DNA of 64,000 bases from Oegoconia quadripuncta (GCA_949316235.1 OX438743.1:20023771-20087770); one strand, 5' to 3'. Numbered from the stretch's first letter, positions 1 through 11,560 are shown. Notes: generated by a model from the letters alone, not told the origin. Made by a program: numbers and translations.

Positions 1-1030
1 TGTGTCTAGGGTGCATTTCAAAAGACTCTTTGGACACTAGAAACTCAACCTGTTACTTTAACTAGATCCTAAAATAAAATCGTTGCGTTGGTCTACCATT
101 GCTTTCATACACTTATGCTAATGAAAGCAAATGTATACGCGAGTTAATCCCTATCGAGGCTAATGCTTGGGTTTTGACAAGTTAATCCCATCGGATTATT
201 ATCAAAAAGGTCGCGTCCGCGTCACTGATCATTAATCATTAATTTGGTTACGACACATTCTAACATGTCGTTCTTATGATGGAATAGTTTCCCTGGACTT
301 CAGAAAACTGAACTGTACTACACGCCTGTATGTCCAACATTTCCCTCAAGTTTCACTCCTCACTATAATATTGTTTAATTACGTTTTGCGGCGTACATGG
401 AGGCCCTACATTTTGTTATAATTGTTTTCCATTAAATAGTTTCCTTATGTTGTTACATTAGCTCGGATGGAGCGAGTGTGTGTGTGCGAAAATTAGAAAA
501 AATTAAGTACCTAAAGTTTAGGTGGTATTTCTAAATAGGATAATTTTTAAAGAGGATTAAACTAAGCTTAGAGTATAAATTATTGTGTGTGCATTTTCTG
601 TTTATAACGTGTACACCACGTGGAGCGAATGTTTGAGACACTGGTCGTCTGGTACAATAGTTGTAAAACATATTTTAGCGTTTTATACAAATGATATCAG
701 TTCGAGAGTACTATTGTAACAGAAAGTCCACAAATTTATATGCAATTCAGAATTAAAATATAATAATTTAAGAAACAAAAGTTTTTTATTTTGGCAAGGC
801 ATTTTGTAACCTCTCCCTTTGATACAATATCAAAAGCACTCGGTATGCTCTAATATGTTTAAGAATAGATTTTATTGACGAATAAGTAGCTTCGAAACCC
901 GCTAAGAATATACGATTCATGTAGTTTATTTTCCGAATCATTTATGTTTATTTAAAATGTTTTTTTTATTCGTGTCATCTAGTATCCAAAGTACTCGCTT
1001 GGCCTAGTTTTGGTGTCAATCAGTCTTAAC
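1..1030. other. Gene-free AT-rich spacer
   Basis: No ORF, exon-like stretch or recognisable repeat is seen. The DNA is AT-rich with scattered poly-T runs. Confidence 0.6.
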
Positions 1031-1034
1031 CATA

Positions 1035-1318
1035 GACTTATACTGGATGAGTTTTTTTTACCGTAGGGAAAAAAATAGGGCATATTAAAGTAAGTGTTAG
1101 AATAAAGTGTTAATTGTGTCATTTGACTGTCGGGTTTGTAACCTAACTACTTATTACTTTAAAGAAAGAAAATAATATGTTTCAAATAAACGCATGATAC
1201 GAATCCCGCAAGTGGCATACATTCGTTTTTGAAAAAAAAAACTACCTAAGTTCTATTTCACTTACCTTAATTATGCCTTATTTTTTTCCTTGTGGTAAAA
1301 AACTCACCAGTATTTTAC
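1035..1318. repeat. MITE-like inverted-repeat element
   Basis: The left end contains ACTGGATGAGTTTTTTTTAC and the right end, read on the other strand, contains ACTGGTGAGTTTTTTACC. Similarity continues inward for about 75 bp on each side, through AGGGCATATTAAAGTAAGTG and AAGGCATAATTAAGGTAAGTG. The interior has no coding potential, which fits a non-autonomous DNA transposon. A related fragment (GGATGAGTTTTCTTACCGTA) lies near 10085. Confidence 0.6.
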
Positions 1319-1353
1319 TGCGTATGGACAGGGTCGTACACAAATAGTATTTA

Positions 1354-1694
1354 ACCGCCTCTGTGGCTCAATGTAAACAACATTAGCTTTACGATTCGGA
1401 GGTCGCAGGTTCGATCCCCAGCGGGTTACATGTTTTAAGTACTCGGTTTGGCTGGGGTAGGGCATTTTAAATGTCCGCCTGGGTAGCTACCACCATCTTA
1501 TCTAGATCTGCCGCCAAGCAGCAATGTTAATAGCATTGTTGTGTTCCGGTTGTCGGAGATAAGATAGCCAGTCTCCCCAAATGTGTTGGGGTTTCCGGGT
1601 CAGTACGCTTCCACCTTCGACCTCATCTTCACTTAACATCAGGTGTGATTGAGGTCAAGTACGAAGCCGTCGTGCATAAAAATAAATAAATACA
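1354..1694 (+). repeat. SINE family 1, near full-length copy
   Basis: The tRNA-like head has a box A match (TGGCTCAATG) and a box B match (GGTTCGATCCC). It is followed by a conserved body and an A-rich tail (CATAAAAATAAATAAATA). At least seven further copies or fragments in this window share the body, for example around 17679, 11341, 39249, 42000, 59447, 61422 and 62430. The box spacing points to Pol III transcription of the parent SINE. It is not a functional tRNA gene. Confidence 0.8.
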
Positions 1695-1951
1695 TATTTG
1701 AGTAGAACTAGTCCCCATTAGCTCAAGTATTCAACAGAACTAGTGGGAGAAAATATTCCCATTGGTCTTACAGTAGTAGTGTTTCAGCATTTTTTAATTC
1801 TTTCTAAGATCCACACAATGAAGTCATGGGTGGTAAGAAGAGTTATAGGTATAATTTGATTGTAATGAGAGACCAACATGTTATACAAGTTTGAAAAGAC
1901 CTAGTAAAGAGTATACTCAAGAAATAAAACATTTAATGCAATTAATGCTAT

Positions 1952-1957
1952 TTTATT
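1952..1957 (-). terminator. AATAAA signal overlapping the NO66 stop codon
   Basis: On the minus strand the last codons read GAA TAA AAT, so an AATAAA hexamer overlaps the TAA stop (1955-1953). A second AT-rich stretch (ATGTTTTATTTC) follows within 40 bp. If the hexamer is used, the 3' UTR would be only tens of bases long. Confidence 0.35.
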
Positions 1958-3812
1958 CATCTTCCAGAGTTTCTAAGGGGAACTCGGTCATTATCAAACC
2001 TCTCCCCCACAATGCAACGGCTATTTGCACCTTATCTGAATCATTAGGTACATCCAGGTTTTCAATAGAAGTATATTCTGGGTACGCTGTTATCAGTGTT
2101 TCTATTGCTGGAGCGAAGTCCTCTTCAATTTCTATATATGACAACTCATTACCATGATACTCTAGGGAATTTTCTGCATAATAATACAGTCGTATATTCT
2201 CTTCTGAAACCATCCGTAGAATATTTTTACGTAACAATCTTATTCTAGTATCTAGACCAATTTCTATTCTATTAATAACTTTGCCATTTTCGACCATAGT
2301 ATCAGTGTCACCGTGGACTGTTACAGCTTGTTCCAAGTCAGTAAGGACTGGAGGTAAAGCATCATGTTGATAATTTTTGTTCATTTGATCCACAGCATCA
2401 TCAATTAATAAATAATCTTTAATTTTATCAAAAAGAGTCTTTATTAGATATTCTATTTCTTTCCTTCGAGGTGTTTCAGTGTCAGAGTGGATTAGACCAA
2501 AGTTATCATAGATATCAAAAGGTAAACCACGTCTTAATTCCACATTTTCTGTTATAGCCATCTGTAATGCTGCTGGAATCATTTTCTCAAACAAATCGGC
2601 CCATGAATGCTTCTGATACATGCTAATAGTCACATGAAGAGAATGCTCTCCATCAATGGTGATCCCCTGATGTATGTATCCACGTGGGAAGTACAGCATA
2701 TCACCAGCTTCCAAAGTTACTTCCATTATTGGTTCTCCAATCTCTTCCTGATCAAAATTTTTCGATGAAACCCTAGGTAGTTCTTCATTCTTTTCACGAG
2801 GTTTGTATATACGCCAAAGCTTCTTACCTTCTGCTTGTAAGATAAAGGCTTCAATGTCATCATAATGAGGAGCAAAACCCTGACTATCTGGTGGTGTTAA
2901 ATAAGCATTGGCTCCAACAAATGAGTTGAAGAATTCCTGTAATGTGGCATTTACTAAATGTAGCTTTGGGATATAAGTTTGTGGATTCAGCAACCTAATA
3001 CTGCAGCCATTTAAATAAAAATCCCACACTGAATGTGGGTAAGCCCTTCCTTCAGGATTATGAGTCTCCCTCTTCCCATCTACATAAGATGTTACATCAA
3101 TGTTTTTTGTATATTGAATGTTATCATTCCTCAGCATTTTATCGATAAGGGGCGTTGAAATAATTTCATTATAATACTTTGGCTTTCTTCTAGTAATATG
3201 TAAAGGTTTTTTCTCCCAGACACGGTTGAGAAAGTCTTCATGGTTGTATGGAGCTATCATCCACTTAAAAACTTTAAGACCTTCCTCACTGCTATCAGTT
3301 TGAACAGGGATGAACTCAAAACTGCTGTTGCTAGCTTGTGATATTGTATCATTATTGGCGACTTCATTGTGGTAGATATTATTAGCTGGCGAGGGTGATA
3401 CTAAAGTAGGAACAAAGTCACTTGATAACTTACTGTTTTTGTCCCTTATAATATTGGGAAAATTGATTTTGCCTATTAGATCCTTATCAACAACAGCTTT
3501 AGTTTTCGTATTCTTTACTTTCATAATCTTGTGCGATTTCTTTTTACCGATCTCTTTATTTTGCTTTTCCATTTTGAGCTTTTTCTTCACTTTTTCGGCG
3601 CCCTGTCTGTAGATGTCATCGGATAACTTGCCAAACGCCCAGCTTATTGGTACCTTAGTATTTTTCTCCAATTCACCTTGTTTTGCAAAGTTTTGGCTTT
3701 TCCGTTTTTTCTTTTTCTTATCGTAATTGTGCTGGGTTTTAGCTTGCTTAGTGGCTTTGTAAATTGCAAAAGCTGAAACTGGCGAAGATGAATCCATAGT
3801 ATTTGTGTTCAT
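1953..3812 (-). CDS. NO66: Ribosomal oxygenase NO66 (JmjC histidyl hydroxylase / lysine demethylase)
   Basis: An uninterrupted 619-residue ORF that matches the NO66/RIOX1 family. The first 110 residues are rich in lysine (a KKKKKRK run near 32-38), fitting a nucleolar localisation region. The JmjC barrel spans about 270-420. It holds the Fe(II)-binding HxD pair in GFAPHYDDIEAF (His316, Asp318) and the distal His381 in RGYIHQG; LWRIYKP follows the HxD region. The remainder matches the dimerisation and winged-helix region of the family. Known members use 2-oxoglutarate and oxygen to hydroxylate a histidine of ribosomal protein uL2, and H3K4/K36 demethylation has also been reported. The chosen start gives the usual basic N-terminus; Met6 is an alternative. 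No intron or frameshift is seen, so the gene appears functional. It is convergent with nothing nearby. Confidence 0.95.
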   Translation of the reverse strand: MNTNTMDSSSPVSAFAIYKATKQAKTQHNYDKKKKKRKSQNFAKQGELEKNTKVPISWAFGKLSDDIYRQGAEKVKKKLKMEKQNKEIGKKKSHKIMKVKNTKTKAVVDKDLIGKINFPNIIRDKNSKLSSDFVPTLVSPSPANNIYHNEVANNDTISQASNSSFEFIPVQTDSSEEGLKVFKWMIAPYNHEDFLNRVWEKKPLHITRRKPKYYNEIISTPLIDKMLRNDNIQYTKNIDVTSYVDGKRETHNPEGRAYPHSVWDFYLNGCSIRLLNPQTYIPKLHLVNATLQEFFNSFVGANAYLTPPDSQGFAPHYDDIEAFILQAEGKKLWRIYKPREKNEELPRVSSKNFDQEEIGEPIMEVTLEAGDMLYFPRGYIHQGITIDGEHSLHVTISMYQKHSWADLFEKMIPAALQMAITENVELRRGLPFDIYDNFGLIHSDTETPRRKEIEYLIKTLFDKIKDYLLIDDAVDQMNKNYQHDALPPVLTDLEQAVTVHGDTDTMVENGKVINRIEIGLDTRIRLLRKNILRMVSEENIRLYYYAENSLEYHGNELSYIEIEEDFAPAIETLITAYPEYTSIENLDVPNDSDKVQIAVALWGRGLIMTEFPLETLEDE

Positions 3813-4105
3813 TCAATTAATGCCTACAGACTAAGTTATGTTTACCGCATTGGTAGGCAAATCAATTTCAGTAAAAACAATTTTCATGAAACAGAATTTA
3901 GCAGATCACCCAGCCGCATTCACATCACATTACACACTCGGCGTTTTTGAGGTTAGTTTTTTTTTTCGTTTTATTCTCTCCTCTCGGAGAAGGCAAAGGG
4001 ATCTAGCCCCATACAGCAATGTCTTATTTCTTATATTTCTTCAGTTACGTACTCATCTACATATAAACAAAAATTACAAACACGTTCGCAACACAATTTA
4101 CAATG

Positions 4106-4354
4106 TCAATGAATAAGCATTGTGCTAGAAATATACTGAAATAAGTCAGCGTCAGTCAAAACAAGTAATTCGTCGTATATTTGGAGTATACAGAGTCTAG
4201 TCACGGTCAAGTCATTCTTCAGTAAAGTAGCAGAATGCTTTACAAAAGATTTTGGCGGCTTCTTGTGGGAACCCGAAAGCACGTTACGCACTTTAATTTT
4301 CACTCCCTTCAATTGTACACCATCACTAACTTTTGCTGCACTATATCCTGCCAT
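4106..4354 (-). CDS. Unrecognised 82-residue ORF, possible small gene or terminal exon
   Basis: This ORF lies about 290 bp upstream of NO66 on the same strand. Its first half is basic (KGVKIKVRNVLSGSHKKPPK). The second half is leucine-rich and hydrophobic (LCILQIYDELLVLTDADLF). Just inside the ATG is a possible splice acceptor (TTGCTCTTGTAATGGCAG), so it might be a last exon of an unseen gene. I do not recognise the family. The length is within what chance gives in AT-rich DNA, so this is a weak call. Confidence 0.25.
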   Translation of the reverse strand: MAGYSAAKVSDGVQLKGVKIKVRNVLSGSHKKPPKSFVKHSATLLKNDLTVTRLCILQIYDELLVLTDADLFQYISSTMLIH

Positions 4355-4683
4355 TACAAGAGCAAGTAATCAATATGACAGATTATTATGCAACTGTATG
4401 GATACTGGGCTCTACCTACACCGATAGTTAAGCTTCAAAAGTCAGAATGCACAAATTATAAGAATAATAAAGAAAAATGCTACTTCACTCGCCGAGATCC
4501 CGCCAAAAAACCCTAGTATATTTTTATAAAGTTTGTCCTTCTAAACATGCAAAGGGTAGATCTAGCGAAGCCATACAGCCAGGTCATTGGTTTTTTTTAT
4601 AATTGTCTTTTGTAAAACTTTGTACAATTATGTATTCTGTGGTAAAACCGAAATTTGGTCAGAGTTGCGATCAGGGTCCAGGA

Positions 4684-5115
4684 CCCCTATTCTCGCACAC
4701 TCGACATTTGTCTATCGATAGACATTGGCATGTCTATCTCTTTCACACTTATATACGTGTGTAAAAGTGACAAACCTATTGATGTCGTTCGACATTGAAA
4801 TCTCGAGTATGTGAGAATCGGGGTCCAGGGTCCTGATTCTCACATACTCGAGATTTCAATGTCGAACGACATCAATAGGTTTGTCACTTTTACACACGTA
4901 TATAAGTGTGAAAGAGATAGACATGCCAATGTCTATCGATAGACAAATTTCGAGTGTGCGAGAATAGGGGTCCTGATTCTCACATACTCGAGATTTCAAT
5001 GTCGAACGACATCAATAGGTTTGTCACTTTTACACACGTATATAAGTGTGAAAGAGATAGACATGCCAATGTCTATCGATGGACAAATGTCGAGTGTGCG
5101 AGAATAGGGGTCCAG
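4684..5115. repeat. 140-bp repeat array, one inverted and two direct units
   Basis: One minus-oriented unit (about 4684-4822) is followed head-to-head by two plus-oriented units with exact 140-bp spacing (TGATTCTCACATACTCGAGA at 4834 and 4974). Units are almost identical. Each begins near GATTCTCACATACTCGAG and ends near CTCGAGTGTGCGAGAATAGG-like sequence, an imperfect terminal inverted repeat, so the unit may be a small MITE. The first two units form a palindrome centred near 4827. Confidence 0.8.
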
Positions 5116-5139
5116 AAACTTTTATTACAGGACCATGCT

Positions 5140-5420
5140 CAAGTTATGATCTCTAGAGGGATTATCCCTCAGACAGAAGGTTTATCCCATAGGGCATTTC
5201 ATACAATCTTTCAAGTCCAGAAATGAATGGACTGATTCTAATGAAACTTTATATTTTTATGCATGATACATCGATCTAAAAGGTTAGAGTTACTATGGAA
5301 AAGTTAAAATCGTTAATTTAGTAGTTATACTCTTTTTCGAAAATATTCTCTAATTTATTTTATTTCATTTCATTTCATTTCATTAGAATCGGTATAATCA
5401 AATAAAGCGAGAAAGATGGC
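5140..5420. repeat. Partial relative of the TTAA-flanked MITE at 21069
   Basis: Words such as AGAGGGATTATCC, CATACAATCTTTCAAGTCCA, GAATGGACTGATTCTAATGA and GATCTAAAAGGTTAGAG closely parallel the left part of the element at 21069-21411. No matching right end is seen, so the copy is truncated. A (ATTTC)n-like run follows near 5360. Confidence 0.5.
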
Positions 5421-8400
5421 ATCGGCAAAATTACTCATATCCGTAGCCATATTACACGGTTCAACCAAATTGATTCACTTTGGATGAAAGTCGCAAAAGT
5501 CAAAGGCGATTGAACATTGACATTGAACAATTCACATAATTACATGATTCAATTTGGTTGCTTCATCCAAATTGAAAGGCAGAAGTGAACTGTCTAATAT
5601 CGCCTTTACTGAACGTTCCTCGCTCAAATCAGAGTATTAATACCATTTCTGTCTCGCCGCAAATTATGAATTTACCCTATCCTTTTATAACTAGTTTTAA
5701 GTATGTAGTGTTCATGACTTTATCATGGTTCTGTAGATTTAGGTCAAGTATTCTTTGGTTTTGAGGCCCGAGCCATTATTCTGTTGCAATTGCTCAGTAT
5801 GTTTAGCCCAGCGGTGAGATTAAATTAGTAACACTAACTGGTGGCGGGCGCTAAATTCTTACACTAACTGCAGGATAATTTCTTAATGTAAATTGTATAA
5901 TGTAAAGGAAGCTGCGGTGACAGTGGCTTACGAAATGTTTTGGCAGCTTCTTTTTTTGCGATAACAAACACAATTAAATCATTATTTAATTAAATTAATT
6001 TCTGGCAAGCTATAGCAGTCTCGTTCCCGGTAGAGAAGAATAGCGCCAACCAATCGGTCCAAAGTATTTGCTTCCTTACATGTGATAAAGTACTCCTTTC
6101 ACCTAATGTAATTTTAAATAAAACAACAATTAATTCCAAGCTGCTTTATTATGACCTTTATCAATGGTTTGAATACCTATAGGTTTGAATTATGCGCTTA
6201 ACGACAAGGCAATTTGTGTTCTTTCTATGTCTACACACTAAGTCTAGTTCTATATTGATATTCGTGTATTAAGTCATACAAACAAGTTTCTCTAAATAAG
6301 CTTAATTTTACACTTACAATTATTCTAACATCCAATATATATAATGTTCTTCAGATACACGATCATATTAGTAATTATTTTATAGATTCACAATGGTGTG
6401 AAGATGCATAAAATTCTCATGAAATGATCCCTTTAAATATAAATCTAATATGAGCATAATTTAAATCATCATCACCACCTTTACAAGTGCATTAACTAAG
6501 TAATTATAGTTTTAAAATAAAATTTGATAGGTATATTTAATATTTAAAAAATAGATAAGTATTAAAATAATTTATAGTTATACTTTATAATAATCTCTTC
6601 ATAAGTTTATCAATATTGTCATCAATTGCATTTCGATTCAAAATAATAATAAAATTTTATGTGAATCGACTACGAATTAACAAAAAGTCCCGACTCAACT
6701 ACTAGTATAAGAGAAATCGCAATCATAACTGTTTCATACAACTTTAGTGAGATTTTCAAGTCAAGTATGTTATTAATTAGGTCAAGTACCTACCTATTTA
6801 TTTTGTTTTGTGACAAGATTTTGTAAAAACAAAAGAGTAGGCACGAACATTCTGTCGAGTGGCATTACCTACTTATTAATTTTCCAGCAAGGACACCGCG
6901 CTAAGGCAAATAGAGGTGAGGGATTTGCCTCATTTAAAAACAGGATAGCCACAACGCGGGGCTTGTTTCAATATTATGCAAGTTGACAATAAAACGTTTC
7001 GACGTTTATGAAAATAAATGAAACAATGATCTGAAACAAGTCACAGCCACGCTAAAGGTTTTTTCAAAGGATATGGTTGAAGTTAGTTGAGTATATTAGA
7101 GCATCCTAATATAACATAGACACACACTACTTCTTTGAAAATATTTATTATTTACAACAAATATAATATTAGGTATATAAGTAGTATGATTTATTTATGA
7201 GATATATTTATTTCATTCAGAATTGCGCCCGTCAAACGCTACTACATTTATAATCTCTATTCATATATCTATAGCATTTTAATGATTTTGCTTTGTAATA
7301 TTTTTGTATTACTTACCTAGACAAGACATTATTATATAATATATTCCTTTATATCCAAATAATATACTAAATTATTGGTCTTCTATCACACATAATTGAT
7401 ACGTACGTAAAAATTACCAACATTTTGTTTTGTTGAGGGTTAATTTTTAAGTGTTTCTGACTCAGACCCAAGGAGTTCTTTTATATTAATTATTTAGTTT
7501 TTGGCTCGTAGCGTGGTAGGTCTATTTTTGCGATTTAAAAGAGATCATCTACCTTTTTAACTTTTATTTAAGACTAGAAGTTAATGAAATTTCATAAGGT
7601 GAGGCTTTGTTGCCTAGTTTTGGATGAGCTGTTTTGGTTACCTTTTAAAAGTTAAAGGCAATATAAATGCACTCGAAATATACCATTAAAAAGTGATATG
7701 CTGTCGATTTGTAACAAAAATGAAAATTCTTACAATTTACCTGTATGTAAAACACGTATACATTTAGAGGGACACGTTATTTGTCAGTCAGTTTGGTGAT
7801 TTAGATATTTTACATGCTTAGGTATATTTTTTTCAAAATTTGCCGGTAGTAGTAGCTCTCGCTTAAAAAATTTTAAAAAGTGAAATAGAAAAGTGTGAAA
7901 ATTTGAAAAACCACTTCAGTCTTATTTCAACTCAGTTCGACTATCGGCAAAATTGTTTGTCACATCTAAGCATAACTTCAAACAATACCACGGTAAAATA
8001 GGGTTATAATTTAGTTTTAACGAAAACTTTAGGACGGTCATCGATAAAGGAAGTTTTAATTTATTTGTAGGTATAGTCCTGTGGATATGAATTTAGACAT
8101 CAGTTTATATCGACACCCTCTAAGAATGACAATCAAGCCCATAAAAATAAATTAAGTTTCCTACGAATCACATTTTCCTTAAAAATTTGGAGATACATAA
8201 TGATCCGTAATGGTTTTATTTCTACTACCTGTCTACTTAAAAATAACTAAAAAAAATAAACACTATTCTACATATTAATTAGAACGATAACGGATGCCGC
8301 TAAAGCCGGTGTCTGACCGAAAGCGGTGCACAAAATACTAGTCGCATTCTGAATGCTCTTACCCTGACATTGGTTCTAAAGAATACGAAAAATGAGAATA

Positions 8401-9654
8401 ACAAGCCAGCGAGTTGAGCTTACAAAGGGAAAGTGTTTCCGTTTCTGTAAAGTTTCCAAATTAGTAATTTTACAATGACTTTATAATCGTAATAAAGTCG
8501 GCTATTTAGCAAAATTGACAAAAAAAAAGTAACTTTGTGTCATGTAAAAAAAGTTAGTCTACCATAGTAAATATATTTCAAAACAGTTAAGAATTATATT
8601 ATATATTTAGTAGATATTGAATGCCGGAAACTTAAAAGAACTATCACAAGAAAGTTTTCTCGATTTAGGGGAAACATTTCCTTTTAGAAAATTTCAGATA
8701 GTTTTTATGAGAAAAAAATCTGGATATTGCCCATCCGTAGATCGGTCGTGCATCGGCTTTATCTGTGACGGTTTTGCACTTTATGAATTTCTAGGGTATT
8801 TTTAGATGGGCATGCATGCAGATCTTATGAGATACATTGCAGAAGGATACATACAGGAAGGATATTCGCATGTGTAATTAGTTAATGTTGATGTAAGAGT
8901 AGTTTTAATGTATACTTACAAAACCTTAAAAAAGCGGTTGATTGGCAACCCTCATTCTACTTCACGTCGACACTACTTCAATAAGGTACGTTAGGTATAT
9001 TATTCAAATAGTTATCCGACTTAGTCTCGTAAAGTAAAAAACGTACCGCCTTAAGTCCACAGCGCGACTTCAGTTCAATAGAACATAACCGATATCATGG
9101 GAGAATATACCTACCAGTTTAACGATCGCGGTATTTTTGCGAGTCCCGCATCAATGGCGCTGCTCTCTGTCAATGGTTCATGTTAAGCTGTTGAGCTTAC
9201 AATGGCTTGTAATTGCCTTTTTCTACACCCACAAGACTAAACTGGTTGATCCTGTATTTTTCCGTACAACCACAAGAATTATGCTAAATTGCAATGCGAG
9301 ACAACAAACGCATGACTAAAAATACCCTCAAGTTTGAGTAATGGATGATAATAGTGTTGGAAAAGACAAACTCTTTGTAACAATTCAGAATCATAAAATA
9401 ACAAGTCATTAAAACTACCTAACTGAGATTGTTGAACAAAATCGACAAAGGAATTAAATAATTTCGACCGAAAGCCAGAAGAAGACCGCATCAGGTTTCG
9501 CTTCGTCAATCAATCGACAACGCCATGCCGCCGCGTTTTTAAATTACTCCTCCATGAATGCGCTAATACATTTCGTTCCAAAACCCCAGCGTGCTACAGA
9601 AACAAAAATGTTTTAGCGCAAACCATGAGTCCATTTACGAGTCAAATGTGAGAC
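5421..9654. other. Gene-free region including the probable 3' UTR of the K2P gene
   Basis: No convincing coding sequence on either strand. The short ORFs (for example 8617-8805 and 9137-9319) show no family resemblance. The few hundred bases just below 9655 should include the 3' UTR of the minus-strand channel gene, but its end cannot be placed. The rest is AT-rich spacer. Confidence 0.6.
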
Positions 9655-9956
9655 CTAATGGACTCTCATATCCCTGGCATGGACCGGCGTTGTGTCCTCA
9701 GGACTTGGGCTATCATCTAGGTGAGGCCTGATGTGGACCACAGACCTGCGCTGGTCATGATGGTTGTAATCATCGCGCATCACCAATCCACCGATGCCGT
9801 ACCCTGGACCCATGGCTCCTGATCCGCTGAGCCTCATCTTCTCTGGATCATCATCCAGCTTTACAGATGAAAAGACCGTGCTGAGGTTCAGTTGCGGGAT
9901 ATCGTAGAAGACCGTCAGTGTCAGCATGAGGAAGGTTAGGCCGATGATCAGATAAA
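9655..9956 (-). CDS. K2P channel, last coding exon (M4 and C-terminal tail)
   Basis: The acceptor is TATTCTGTTTCAG, ending at 9957. The exon starts in phase to complete Phe300, then reads YLIIGLTFLMLTLTVFYDIP, the fourth membrane segment, followed by an approximately 80-residue cytoplasmic tail to a TAA stop. The tail is rich in charged residues and His, with a DDYNHHDQRRS stretch. The YDIPQLNL motif directly after M4 is typical of the TWIK-like insect channels as I remember them. Confidence 0.88.
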
Positions 9957-9984
9957 CTGAAACAGAATATAATTACTGTATTAG

Positions 9985-10080
9985 TAAGTGATGAGTTTGC
10001 GGGTCCGAATCCCGGGTAGGTAAATGTTGGTGTGATGAATACGATTAATGTAGGGTTATTCGTTATCTAGTACATATCCA
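9985..10080 (+). repeat. SINE family 2 fragment in a K2P intron
   Basis: It contains a degenerate box B (GGGTCCGAATCCCGGGTAGG) followed by GTAAATGTTGGTGTGATGAA and GTTATCTAGTACATATCC, the SINE family 2 body. The box A half is missing. Confidence 0.55.
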
Positions 10081-10530
10081 TACCGGATGAGTTTTCTTAC
10101 CGTAAGAAGGTATTGGCGAAGTACTTTAATTTTTTTTTCAAAACCATCATCTACGCTCGCGCCGGCCGGAGATTGAAATACGACGGACGGGATTCGTAGG
10201 ATTCCTATCATTCGAAATTTATTTGGAACTCATATTTTCCCGAAGTTTTTTTTAATTTATTTAATTTAATGATGTAATTATGTGGACTTAGCTACAAACG
10301 AAACTGGTTACATGTTCTGGTTTCCACCCATAGTTATTGACATTGTGCGCGTTCGCGATAAGCGGTTTAGCTCTTCCATAAAGCCGAACTGCCAAGGACT
10401 GGAATTCCCTTCGGGATCTGTGTCGTGAAGTGTGACGATGTGCTTGAAAATAGCTCCTAAATTGAGGACAAACGCGTATCCAGTTCAACATAAAAAAAAC
10501 ATGTAAGTAGGAATGTATAATCATACTCAC

Positions 10531-10719
10531 AAGTAGTAGCGACTTTATAAATCGGTCTGTAGAGCTGTCCAGGTGAATCCCCAGGGATGTAGTCACCAAG
10601 GCCGATCGTGGTCAGTGAGATGAAGCAGTAGTAGAAGGAGTCGAGGAAGTCCCAATCGGGCTCGAGAGCGGTGAACACACTTGCTGGCACCACCAGGAAG
10701 AGCACCACCAAAGCTGTCA
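10531..10719 (-). CDS. K2P channel exon with M3 and second pore loop
   Basis: Acceptor TTTCTTTTACAG and donor ACTACTT|GTGAGT. The 189-bp exon encodes the third membrane segment ([15 protein letters not shown]), the second pore helix ([13 protein letters not shown]) and the P2 filter [11 protein letters not shown] (TIGLG at residues 274-278). It ends in [17 protein letters not shown] followed by P-G is the signature of TWIK/KCNK1-type second pores. Confidence 0.92.
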
Positions 10720-11110
10720 CTGTAAAAGAAACCATAGGTACGTCAAGGGAATATGACGTTACTAGTTATATGTGTAATGACGTTTATATATTTGTAACTG
10801 TTTAGTAATTTTCAATTTTAATTAATGCATAAAACAATTATTTTATTTTCATTTAAGTATGTTATGATCGATCTCCGCAAAGTAACGTCTGGAATCAATT
10901 AATTATGGTAATTAATGAATAATTAATTTTGTAACTTAATAATGCACGTAAACATTTAGCTTCAATTCAGGATGGAGAGTGGGGCAGGCGCCCCACTTGC
11001 ACCACCGTGGGTATGCCCATGACGGTTGACAACCCTAATCCCAGCATCACGGACGTCAACTCACGTTACGTCAATGGACGTCAAGTCAAGTCAACTGATA
11101 TTTAACTTAC

Positions 11111-11320
11111 CTATAATCATGAGGTGCACGAGTCGGATGGTGAACGGGCGGAAAAGGTGTCCCAGAGCCGCGTTCAGCCCCCTGAGCATCGCCGTGGCGG
11201 GGAGCAGGAGGCGTTCCACTAACGCCGACAGCAACACAAGGGTTAGAGGGATGCCCAGGAGGGCGTAAATCATGCAGAACAGTTTCCCGGGCTTCGAAAG
11301 CGGTGTCACGTGGCCGTAAC
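11111..11320 (-). CDS. K2P channel exon completing the P1 filter, with M2
   Basis: The acceptor CATTATTTTCAG ends at 11321 and the donor is ATTATAG|GTAAGT. The exon completes Gly167 and continues [12 protein letters not shown], finishing the first selectivity filter. The second membrane segment follows ([20 protein letters not shown]), then an intracellular loop rich in Leu and Arg. The reading frame is preserved on both sides (2 + 207 + 1 bases). Confidence 0.92.
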
Positions 11321-11340
11321 CTGAAAATAATGTTTTTTTT

Positions 11341-11560
11341 AGTACTTGATTTGGTTGGTGGTAGAGCATTTTAAATGCCAGTCTGGCTAGCTACCAACAT
11401 CTTATCTAAGCCTGCCGCCAAGCAGTAATCAGAGATAAGATAGCCAGAGTCCCAAATAAAATGGGGTTTCCGGATTAGTACGCTTCCACCTTCGCCCCCA
11501 TCTTCACTTAACATCAGGCGAGATTTGAGGTCCAGTGCTAACCCGTTGTACATAAAACAA
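11341..11560 (+). repeat. SINE family 1, 5'-truncated, abutting a splice acceptor
   Basis: The body matches the copy at 1354 (GCCGCCAAGCAG, GATAAGATAGCCAG, CGCTTCCACCTTCG, ACTTAACATCAGG) and ends in a short A-rich tail. The tRNA head is missing. The truncated end lies only about 20 bp from the acceptor of the M2 exon. Confidence 0.75.

Noticed and set aside
1891..2157. 88-residue plus-strand ORF
   Set aside because: It lies almost entirely antisense to the well-supported NO66 coding region and has no family features.
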